Source of the DNA: Pedosphaera sp.
GTDB lineage: Bacteria; Verrucomicrobiota; Verrucomicrobiia; Limisphaerales; UBA9464
DNA length: 64,000 nucleotides
NCBI GenBank assembly: GCA_009695205.1
Contig: SIBK01000018.1
Span: 1 to 64,000, forward strand
Direction: 5' to 3'
A model generated the notes under the pieces. It was not told the DNA's origin, did no database searches, and saw nothing but the letters and a program-made list of their open reading frames with translations. Position 1 is the stretch's first letter; every line of letters begins with the position of its first letter. Shown here one piece after another: positions 57,139 through 64,000 of the stretch. Position numbers and translations under genes: made by a program.

Positions 57139-58587
57139 CTAGGGGTGAGATTTCCATACCTTCTCAATCTCCTCCAGTCTTCTTCCCTTGGTTTCCGGGA
57201 CAAACTTCCAGAAGAACAGGGTGGCCACGAAACAGATGGCCGCGAAAGTGGCGAAGCCGGTGTGCATGCCAAACTTGTCGACGTACCAGGGGTAGAGGAA
57301 CGCGCTGACGGTGTTGGTTCCCCAGTTGCAGAAGGTGGCGATGGACATGGCCCGGCCGCGCAGGCGCGTGGGAAAGATCTCGGGCGTCAGCACCCAGATG
57401 ACTGCACAGATGGAAAAGGCGATGCAAGCCATGTAGAGACCCAGCGCCGCCGCGATCCACAGGCTCGTCGCCGGCTTGAAGGAGAACAGGATGGCTGCCG
57501 CCAGCTGGGTGATCACCACCAGCCCCATGCCGCCGATGAGCAGCGGACGCCGGCCCCAGTGATCGATCTTCCAGAGGGCGAGCAGCGTGAAGATGAGATT
57601 GATGATGCCGAACCCGACCTGGAACTGCAGCGCGCTGCCCAGCTTGAACCCCGCTTCCTCGAGGATGGAGGGGCCGTAATAGATGACGATGTTCACCCCG
57701 GTCAGCTGCCCGAAGATGGACAGGCCGCAGCCTACCATCAGCGCGAGGCGGAGCCCGGGCCGGAACAGCTCCCGGATGGACGCCACCTGATCGGTCCGCT
57801 CGTCCTGAATGTCGGCCAGCTCCCTGCGCGCGGTCTCCGTCCCGCTGAGCCGGGAGAGGATGCCAAAGCCACGTTCCACCTGGCCGTTGGCGATCAGCCA
57901 GCGAGGGCTCTCGGGGACGAGGAAGAGCAAGAGGAAAAAGAACACGCACGGCAGCATCTCGGCGCCGAACATGCCGCGCCAGGTCTCGGCAATCAGAGTC
58001 CAGTGCAGCACCCCGCCGCCGCCGAACGCGCCCGGGTTCGCCTGGGCGAACCGGAGCAGGAGCCAGTTGGAGAAGTAGGCCGCCAGGATGCCGATGACGA
58101 TGGACAGCTGGTAGGTGGCCACCAGCCGGCCGCGCAGCCGCGGCGGAGAGAACTCGGAAATATAAAGCGGCGCGAGCACGGAGGCGATGCCCACCCCCAC
58201 CCCGCCGATGAGCCGGGCCGCGATCAATATCTCATAGCTGCGGGGAATCGCCGAATACAGCGCGGAGACGAACAGGAACACGGCCGAGACCATCAGGATG
58301 GGTTTGCGTCCAAACCGATCGCCCAGGGCCCCGGCGAAGATGGCGCCCAGGACGCAGCCCACCAGGGCGGAGCTGGTAAACCAGCCCACTTGCAGCTTGC
58401 TGAGATGATACTGGGCCTCCACCGAGCCGACCGTTCCGGAGATGACCGCGGTGTCAAAGCCGAAGAGCAACCCGCCCAGGGACGCCACCAGGCAGACGAG
58501 GGTGAGAAACCAGAGGCTGCCCTGCCGCGAGCAGGAACCCGCGAAGGGCGCGGCCGAGGACGACTGGGAATGGATCGATGCGGGCAT
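57139..58587 (-). CDS. MFS sugar porter (sugar:H+ symporter-like)
   Basis: A 482-residue twelve-TM transporter. Sugar porter signatures: LGGLLFGFDTAVISG in TM1, GDRFGRKPILM between TM2 and TM3, PLYISEFSPPRLRGRLV after TM4, LFLVPESPRWLIANGQ, GQLTGVNIVIYYGPSILEEA in TM7, DHWGRRPLL, and FVPETKGRRLEEIE at the end. The usual QQLxG of TM7 reads GQLTG. It imports a monosaccharide or polyol at the inner membrane. Start ATG 58587. The AGE epimerase and the exported 727-residue protein flank it in the same orientation. Confidence 0.93.
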   Translation of the reverse strand: MPASIHSQSSSAAPFAGSCSRQGSLWFLTLVCLVASLGGLLFGFDTAVISGTVGSVEAQYHLSKLQVGWFTSSALVGCVLGAIFAGALGDRFGRKPILMVSAVFLFVSALYSAIPRSYEILIAARLIGGVGVGIASVLAPLYISEFSPPRLRGRLVATYQLSIVIGILAAYFSNWLLLRFAQANPGAFGGGGVLHWTLIAETWRGMFGAEMLPCVFFFLLLFLVPESPRWLIANGQVERGFGILSRLSGTETARRELADIQDERTDQVASIRELFRPGLRLALMVGCGLSIFGQLTGVNIVIYYGPSILEEAGFKLGSALQFQVGFGIINLIFTLLALWKIDHWGRRPLLIGGMGLVVITQLAAAILFSFKPATSLWIAAALGLYMACIAFSICAVIWVLTPEIFPTRLRGRAMSIATFCNWGTNTVSAFLYPWYVDKFGMHTGFATFAAICFVATLFFWKFVPETKGRRLEEIEKVWKSHP

Positions 58588-59299
58588 GCTGAAATGGTTC
58601 GCTACGGTGATCTAGGTCGTGCTCGAGCGTGCACGAAATTCCCGGGCTTGACGAGCAAATATCCATAGGAGTCAGGCCGGCGGGCGCATCTCTGAGTTGT
58701 CGCGCGGGCACGGGTTGAACAGTGCTGCCTACGCCCGGTGGACACCGCAGGTGTGACAGCGTTGCTGGGGAGTTCACGTAGCGCCCACGTGGCGCCGATC
58801 CCCCTTTCCAAGTGCAATCCCCAAGCGGGTGCTGAAGGGTGGCCAGGATCCCGCGCGGCGGGAGCGGTGGATGCGGCGGGCCAGCGTCGTGGAGTGCGGT
58901 GGGGACCACCGCTTTTGATTTTGGCGCACGGCCACTGGCGCAGGCTCGGGATGACTCAACGGCCTGTGCCTGTGCCACGCGACATCAAAAGCGGCGTTTC
59001 ACGCCGCTCCAGGACGCTGGCGAGACCTTTCACCCTCCTGCACCGGCCCGAGAGTCCGGGTAACTCGATCACACCTACGGTGTCCAGCAACAGAACATAT
59101 GGGTAACGATGAGCCCCGGGGGAGAGGGCAGCAAAGGAACGCACTGTCCGATCCTGGGCCGGGTGTGTTCAGCAGCGCTCCTGCGGACTGAAGTCCGCGC
59201 TCCATCACCGACAACTCGGAGATGCGCCCCAGGCCGGCAGGATGCCCGCGCTCCCAGAAACGATCGACCGGTTCATAGCCCCGCCGCGCATCCGGGATC
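58588..59299. other. Long GC-rich intergenic region with hairpin repeats
   Basis: No gene is supported. GCGCTCCTGCGGACTGAAGT then CCGCGCTCC at 59172-59200 and CCGGCAGGATGCCCGCGCTC near 59235-59254 are relatives of the larger hairpin at 61523-61577. Confidence 0.5.
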
Positions 59300-61483
59300 T
59301 CACGGCCGTTTCTCCGGCGTCACGAGGGCGTCGTCGGGCAGCAGCCCCGGGCGGTGTTTGGCGAACGGCCCGGCGATCCGGCTGGCCGCGGTCAGATCCC
59401 AGAGCGAGGTCTTCAGATGGCGCAAGGCGAGGGTGGAGGTGATCCAGCCCTGGGTCCAGCCGGTCTCGATGCACCACACGCCCCAGCCCACGTCGCCGTC
59501 GGAACCCCAATAGTCCCACTTCTCAAAATCGAAGCCCCGATACCAGGCGCCGTCGAGTTCCGGTCGGGCCTCGCTGCGGATTTGGATGCGGACCAGGAAA
59601 TCCGCGAGCCGATTCTCGGCCTGCAGAATCTCGGGATCGCCGGTGGCCGAGGCGGCCTCATGCAATCCGATGAAGGCGAAGTTCACGGCATAGAGCAAGT
59701 CGCAGCACGGATCGCCGTTGGCCTGGATCAGGGCGCACTCATCCGTTCCATATTGCGAGTTGGCGGTGGTTTCCCGGAGCACGCGCTGGCGGATGGCGCC
59801 CGAGGCGTGCTGCGCCGCGATGACATAGCGCACGATCTGGCGCAACCAGTCACGATGTTCCGGTGTGTCCTCCACCCGCACCAGCCACGCCAGCGGGAGC
59901 AACATGCGACACCGCTCCGTTTCATGCCGGGTGGCCTCCGAGCCCCAACCATCCGGGAACGCGTCCATCAAGGTGCGGATGGCCTGTTCCGTGCGCCGCA
60001 GCAGGGGCTCGAAGCGGGTCTTGTCGTAGAGCCACAGCATCGTGGCCCACGGATAGGCCTGGTAATGCGGCACCAGCCGTTGGCCGCCCCAGTGGCCGTC
60101 GGATTTCTCCCAGAACCAGCGCCAGCCCTTCTGCACCAGCTCCGGCTCATCGATGCGCGCCTGGCGAAAACCCGACGGCCCGGTGGTGCGGAAGTTCGCC
60201 AGCATCTCCAGGGCGGCGCGATCATCCCAGCGCGGGGTCTTCAGCACCGCGGCAGCGGCCACGGTCCCCAGCAGGTGACGGCAGCTGTCGTCACCGTAAT
60301 ACACGCCCGAGTCCACCATCAGATCGCCCCCGACCAGCCCGTAGGCAGGATGCTTTGGATCCAGCCGCGGGCCGCGGCCGGCCATCGAATCACGGTAGAT
60401 CAGCTCCAGCAGGTTCGTGGCGACTTCGCCCCAGGCCGTGTTGCCCGTGATGGCTGCGCCCAGGGCCAGGCTCATCGCCACCTCTCCGTGACAATCGGTT
60501 CGCACCTGGGTGCTGATGGCGTGGCTGCCATCCATGAAAAACTCCTTGGAACTGTAACCTTCCTTGAAGCCCTTCCGGCCGTTCGGCTCGATCATCAGCC
60601 TGGAGCGGCCGAACCAATCAATGCCGCGCGTGAGGGCTTGGAGTTCCACATCCCCGGGCAGCGCGCCAGCCCGGGAGTAGGCGGGGCGCACCATGGGCGT
60701 CCAGGTCAGCCTGGAAGGCTTTATCCCGGGCTGCAACCAGCGCAGGATCATCAACCATACCGGCTCCCATGCCTCGGTGGGCGCGTATCGCCCGGTGATG
60801 AAATGGCTAAGCTTGGTGGTGGCGACGAGAACGGGCCGGTCCGGATGCTGGAAGAGGATGGGCCACACCTCCTTGGCGGGCAGTCCGAAGGTCGCATTGT
60901 TATAACCGGCGACCTGGGCGGCAACGATGTGCGAATTGGTGGGTGGCACGGGAACGGGAACGAACCTGCAGCCGTGCACCATGAGGAGGGTGGAGCGCCG
61001 CAGGACGGTGCCAAACGCATCGGAGGTCACCACCTCACGATCGATGTTGCTGCCGTAGGGTCCGCGCTTGTGCCCGCGCGGCGCGCCGACCGTCAGCCCG
61101 GGCAGGGTCGAGGGAAACTCGACATAGAGCCGCAGCTTCTTGCGCTCGGCGATGGCAAAGATCTCGTCGCTGAGCCTGGTGGTTTTCGCCGGGTAATCCT
61201 GCGCTAGAATGAGCACGCCGTCACCCTCCGCAGCCGCGTTGACCGCTTCGAGGCCGGTGGCATGGCGGGGGAAGTGTTGTCCCTGGGCCGCGAGCACTTG
61301 AAAGACATCGTTGGAGGATTCGCAGGCGAAGACCAGGCTTGGTGTGACGGCTGAAGCCAACCGGGGGAGGATGACTGCGAACAGCATCGCCAGCAGGGTC
61401 AACCGGCTGGAGCGGTATCCAGTGCACCAGTCGCGCCCCCTCTCCTGGCGGGGAGGGCCGGGCTGAGCATTCTCCGAACACAT
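59300..61483 (-). CDS. Large exported protein, probably carbohydrate-active, helical-barrel type
   Basis: A 727-residue protein from ATG 61483. Export segment LTLLAMLFAVILPRLASA follows a basic stretch. Residues 45-230 look like a Rossmann-like or ThuA-like region (GLEAVNAAAEGDGVLILAQD, LRLYVEFPSTLPGL). The remainder is rich in helices with paired Trp/Asp motifs (GIDWFGRSRLMIEPNGRKGF, GLVGGDLMVDSGVYYGDDS, DYWGSDGDVGWGVWCIETGW) resembling (alpha/alpha)6 glycosidases. I cannot name the family. Upstream codons of the frame run through hairpin repeats, which is why I reject the longer start. Position suggests extracellular sugar release feeding the porter and epimerase. Confidence 0.7.
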   Translation of the reverse strand: MCSENAQPGPPRQERGRDWCTGYRSSRLTLLAMLFAVILPRLASAVTPSLVFACESSNDVFQVLAAQGQHFPRHATGLEAVNAAAEGDGVLILAQDYPAKTTRLSDEIFAIAERKKLRLYVEFPSTLPGLTVGAPRGHKRGPYGSNIDREVVTSDAFGTVLRRSTLLMVHGCRFVPVPVPPTNSHIVAAQVAGYNNATFGLPAKEVWPILFQHPDRPVLVATTKLSHFITGRYAPTEAWEPVWLMILRWLQPGIKPSRLTWTPMVRPAYSRAGALPGDVELQALTRGIDWFGRSRLMIEPNGRKGFKEGYSSKEFFMDGSHAISTQVRTDCHGEVAMSLALGAAITGNTAWGEVATNLLELIYRDSMAGRGPRLDPKHPAYGLVGGDLMVDSGVYYGDDSCRHLLGTVAAAAVLKTPRWDDRAALEMLANFRTTGPSGFRQARIDEPELVQKGWRWFWEKSDGHWGGQRLVPHYQAYPWATMLWLYDKTRFEPLLRRTEQAIRTLMDAFPDGWGSEATRHETERCRMLLPLAWLVRVEDTPEHRDWLRQIVRYVIAAQHASGAIRQRVLRETTANSQYGTDECALIQANGDPCCDLLYAVNFAFIGLHEAASATGDPEILQAENRLADFLVRIQIRSEARPELDGAWYRGFDFEKWDYWGSDGDVGWGVWCIETGWTQGWITSTLALRHLKTSLWDLTAASRIAGPFAKHRPGLLPDDALVTPEKRP

Positions 61484-61522
61484 CGTTCGCGCTCTGAACC
61501 CCTGAACCGGTCGGGCGTTACC

Positions 61523-61577
61523 GGGAGCGCCGGCATCCTGCCGGCTTGCTTCTCGCCGGCAGGATGCCGGCGCTCCC
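61523..61577. repeat. Perfect 23-bp-stem hairpin
   Basis: GGGAGCGCCGGCATCCTGCC plus GGC (61523-61545) is perfectly complementary to 61555-61577 across a 9-base loop. It lies 40 bp upstream of the exported protein's start, inside the region that should hold its promoter. Confidence 0.95.
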
Positions 61578-62108
61578 AGCGGCGGTTCATGGAGAGCCTC
61601 CACGGTTTCTTGACCGCGCATTGGGATCATGAACCGGGTAGGGCTGCGCTGCGGCGCAGCCTTGATAAGTCGGCGGCGGGGCACGGCCGGCCTACCGGGG
61701 ATGGACGGTTCATGGGGAGGGCAGGCCATAACCACATTCACCTAACAACACGGCACGCCTCCCCGCAAAACCGAGGTTCCGTGGATCCGCTTCCTGCGCC
61801 AGAACGGGGTTTGGCAGACTCCGGTTTCGGTGTTTTGGTCATAATTGCAACGCTTCTGCGCAGTTCATTTCGGGATAAAAGCAGGCAACCTCAGACGTTC
61901 CACGGGCGGGATGTTCTTCAGAGTGGATTGGCCATTCTTCTCCGGCACGACAGCCCGATGTCGGCCAGCTTGGGCAGGCGGCCGTGGAAGAGCAGGTCGC
62001 TCTTGAGCGTGCGCGCCATGTCGCGGACCGGCCAGCGCTTTCATCCTGTCGTTTCCCTCTCCGTTTGTCCATCCCCGGACGGGGAACGAGGCACGCCAAC
62101 CAAAGTTA
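61578..62108. other. Intergenic stretch with repeat debris and a doubtful kinase-like frame
   Basis: A minus-strand frame around 61950-62040 reads LKSDLLFHGRLPKLADIGLS, faintly like a protein kinase activation-segment start, but it is too short to support. Nothing else recognised. Confidence 0.3.
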
Positions 62109-62144
62109 TTGATAGGAATTTGTTTTTTTGACGCGCAGGGTAAA
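62109..62144 (+). repeat. 36-bp breakpoint repeat, copy C
   Basis: Differs from copy B by one base (GACGCGCAGGGTAAA) and shares four more bases at its left (AGTTATTGATAGG). It truncates purD. Confidence 0.85.
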
Positions 62145-62998
62145 GACTTGGTGAGCATGATGCCAGGATAAAGAATGCCACGATAATCAATCCCCTCCGC
62201 CGCGCAGCCGCGCATGAATGGGTTGAGAATTTTGCGTCCGGCGTCGGTGAGTTGCGCGTCGGTCAGGAACGGCGTAGGCGAATACGTGCCCATGCCACCG
62301 GTGTTCAGGCCTTTGTCACCGTCCAGCGCGCGCTTGTGATCTTGGGAGGTCGGGAACATTTTAACGGTCTTACCATCGCACAGCGCATGAAGCGAAATCT
62401 CCACGCCTTGAAGAAATTCCTGGATTACGACACGCGCGCCCGCCGCGCCGAAGGCTTTGTTGACCAGGATTTCGTCCACGGCTTCCTCGGCTTCGGCTTG
62501 GTTGGCGCAGATCAACACGCCCTTGCCCAACGCGAGGCCATCGGCCTTCACCACGCACTTGCCACCTAACGATGCGCAGAATTTCCTTGCCGCCGCGACG
62601 TCATTAAAAGTTCCCGCTCGAGCCGTGGGTATGCCATATTCCTCCATGAACTTCTGTGCAAAAACTTTTGAAGACTCGAACTGTGCGGCCTTCTGATTCA
62701 CGCCCCAAATCCGCAGCCCATGCTTCTGAAACAAATCGACGATGCCGAGCGCGAGCGGATTGTCCGGCCCGACGACCGTGAGGTCGGGTTTCTTCTCGTG
62801 TGCGAACGCCAGCAGCTTCGCCAAATCCTCCGCGCCGATGTTCACGCACTCGACGAGCGCGCCGTTCCTCGCGAGCCGCTCCAATCCGATGCGGGCGTTG
62901 CCCGGCGCGCACCACATTTGCGTGACATGCGGCGACTGCGCCAGTTTCCAAACCAGCGCGTGTTCCCGTCCGCCCGAACCGATGACCAGTAATTTCAT
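62145..62998 (-). pseudogene. purD: Phosphoribosylamine-glycine ligase, C-terminal third missing
   Basis: From ATG 62998: MKLLVIGSGGREHALVWKLA, LTVVGPDNPLALGIVDLFQK, SSKVFAQKFMEEYGIPTARA, GKCVVKADGLALGKGVLICA and GARVVIQEFLQGVEISLHAL are the ATP-grasp domains. The sequence ends ...YRGILYPGIMLTKS, at which point copy C of the 36-bp repeat starts; the rest (normally KVLEFNCRFGDPETQ and about 130 residues) is gone. PurD joins glycine to phosphoribosylamine in purine synthesis. The missing part holds Mg/ATP residues, so this copy should be inactive. Either a second copy exists elsewhere or the junction is artificial. Confidence 0.9.
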
Positions 62999-63144
62999 TG
63001 CGCGCAGGAGTAAAGCACGAAGCGAAGGATTGGGGAACGATTTTTGAAATGCGCTTCCGTGCTCCAACGGAACAATTGCGACGGCGCGCTTATTTGACGT
63101 GTATTAATGCTGATCTCAAGGAGCATTGTATTATTGTATTGTTA

Positions 63145-64000
63145 ATGTGGATGAAGCTAAAAACCTCTTTTCCAGCCGGCGCACAGCATCTGTGCTTCCT
63201 GGCCATCTTGCTCGCGGACTGTGTCGCTGCAATAGAGTGGCAACCGGACATCCGTGACACAGAAGCGCCTGATGGAAGCAAACCCTCTCCGCGAGGAACG
63301 CCGCCTCGCGTGGACTTCCGCGCTTTGCCCCTGAGCTTCGAGGCCAATGAAGGCCGCACTGAGGATGCCGCGAAGTTTCTCGCGCACGGCCACGGCTACA
63401 ACCTGCTGCTCTCGCCGACTCAAGTGGTGCTGGTACTGCAAAGATCGGGAGACTTGGAGCGGAGATCGGCAACGGAACTGCCGGCGAACTCCGGGCGGAG
63501 TTCCCAACTCGCAGCCGCAGTTTCGATGCGCTGGGTCGCCGCCAATGACGCGCTGGAGATGGCAGGTTTGGTCGAGTTGCCCGGGAAAGTGAATTATCTG
63601 CCAGGCAATCGTCCTGAATTGTGGCGCACAAATATCGCAACGTTCGCGAAGGTGAAATACAGCGGCGTTTATCCAGGAGTGGATTTGATTTTCTACGGCA
63701 ATCAACGTGAACTTGAATATGATTTCGTCGTCGCGCCCGGCCAAGATCCAAAAGTCATTTCGCTGGATTTTCATGGCGCTGAAAAACTGGAGGTCGATCG
63801 GCAGGGAAATCTTCTCATCCAGACCGCCGGCGGTGAGCTCGTCCAGCACGCGCCGATGGTTTACCAGGAGCGCGACGGCGTCCGGCAGTCAGTCCCCGCG
63901 CGTTACGTGTTGCACAGATCCATTTCGCCGGAAACTGCGGCGGCAATTCCTCTGGTTGGTTTCGACGTCGGCGCGCACGATCCGGCGCTGCCCCTCGTCA
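63145..64000 (+). CDS. Exported beta-propeller-type protein (SBBP/DUF7948-like), 3' end outside window
   Basis: The frame is open from ATG 63145 (alternative 63151) to the right edge, 285 residues. The leader has a hydrophobic stretch (LCFLAILLADCVAAIEW). Then LPLSFEANEGRTEDAAKFLA, HGHGYNLLLSPTQVVLVL, GKVNYLPGNRPELWRTNIAT, FAKVKYSGVYPGVDLIFYGN and YDFVVAPGQDPKVISLDFHG follow. This is the conserved N-terminal domain of large exported proteins that continue with SBBP-type propeller repeats. Divergent from purD (146 bp between starts). Confidence 0.85.
   Translation, partial: MWMKLKTSFPAGAQHLCFLAILLADCVAAIEWQPDIRDTEAPDGSKPSPRGTPPRVDFRALPLSFEANEGRTEDAAKFLAHGHGYNLLLSPTQVVLVLQRSGDLERRSATELPANSGRSSQLAAAVSMRWVAANDALEMAGLVELPGKVNYLPGNRPELWRTNIATFAKVKYSGVYPGVDLIFYGNQRELEYDFVVAPGQDPKVISLDFHGAEKLEVDRQGNLLIQTAGGELVQHAPMVYQERDGVRQSVPARYVLHRSISPETAAAIPLVGFDVGAHDPALPLV

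Noticed and set aside
56809-58668. 619-residue plus-strand open frame
   Set aside because: It is antisense to the MFS sugar porter and its composition (runs of Arg, Gly, Asp, Glu) is that of a mirror frame in GC-rich DNA.
59354-61207. 617-residue plus-strand open frame
   Set aside because: Antisense to the exported 727-residue protein; no family resemblance.
61930-62060. Ser/Thr kinase activation-segment remnant (LFHGRLPKLADIGLS)
   Set aside because: Only about 15 residues resemble a kinase; not enough to separate from chance in a GC-rich frame.
63131-63849. Two overlapping minus-strand open frames near the right end
   Set aside because: They are antisense to the well-supported exported beta-propeller-type gene at 63145-64000.

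Overview
The window looks like a chromosomal segment of a Verrucomicrobiota bacterium, probably of the Pedosphaera/Limisphaerales type. This rests on gene content only: a PVC-style membrane-bound dehydrogenase fusion, Gly/Ala prepilin-like proteins with a long hydrophobic stem, a PEP-CTERM-like exported protein, proteins ending in an 'LTNW...FFRLRQ'-type module, many ECF sigma factor and Ser/Thr kinase genes, and abundant hairpin repeats accompanied by a REP-associated tyrosine transposase (RAYT). The bulk is GC-rich. A secreted glycoside hydrolase gene near the left end is visibly AT-richer.

Layout. 1-5.4 kb is a mosaic of a histidine kinase end, an inverted-repeat-bounded glycosidase gene with an in-frame stop, an IS91-type transposase remnant, a helicase remnant and a fragment of a surface protein. 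5.5-16.7 kb is mostly intact: RNase H-like exonuclease, flippase-like membrane protein, two TIM-barrel proteins, rpsU, a sugar-phosphate transferase for exopolysaccharide, a TPR protein, an ECF sigma/putative anti-sigma/bactofilin-RDD operon and a pseudopilin. 17-29.2 kb is a graveyard of Ser/Thr kinase, WD40, PQQ and cyclase genes broken by in-frame stops, deletions and frameshifts; it also holds the RAYT unit and a tRNA-Gln. 29.6-34.4 kb has intact cinA and a 1136-residue SGNH/dehydrogenase/cupredoxin fusion. 34.4-37.4 kb has a truncated sigma factor, an interrupted esterase, a small hypothetical gene and a seven-copy 122-bp tandem array.

37.5-41.8 kb is a DUF4331-TPR-HupE operon, its first gene frameshifted. 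42-48 kb holds a broken kinase/FGE-sulfatase gene, an intact zinc alcohol dehydrogenase, two genes split by single in-frame stops, and an exported PEP-CTERM-like protein with a good terminator. 49-55.5 kb is again mosaic: an IS256 remnant, a carbonic anhydrase, a calcium-binding-repeat protein, a pseudopilin, an IS110 remnant and a lamin-tail fragment. 55.5-61.5 kb is a carbohydrate block (AGE-family epimerase, sugar porter, a 727-residue exported protein). The right edge has a purD cut short and the start of a large exported beta-propeller-type protein.

Three signals deserve attention. First, a roughly 180-bp inverted repeat carrying iterated TTTATTGA motifs brackets the glycosidase gene. 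Second, a 36-bp sequence lies at four breakpoints, including the end of the truncated purD and both sides of an IS110 fragment. Third, a RAYT gene bounded by inverted repeats occurs together with three tandem arrays and single copies of one hairpin core. Fourteen single in-frame stop codons, each followed by homologous sequence in the same frame, show either widespread recent gene decay or sequence error; read-level checks are needed to tell which.
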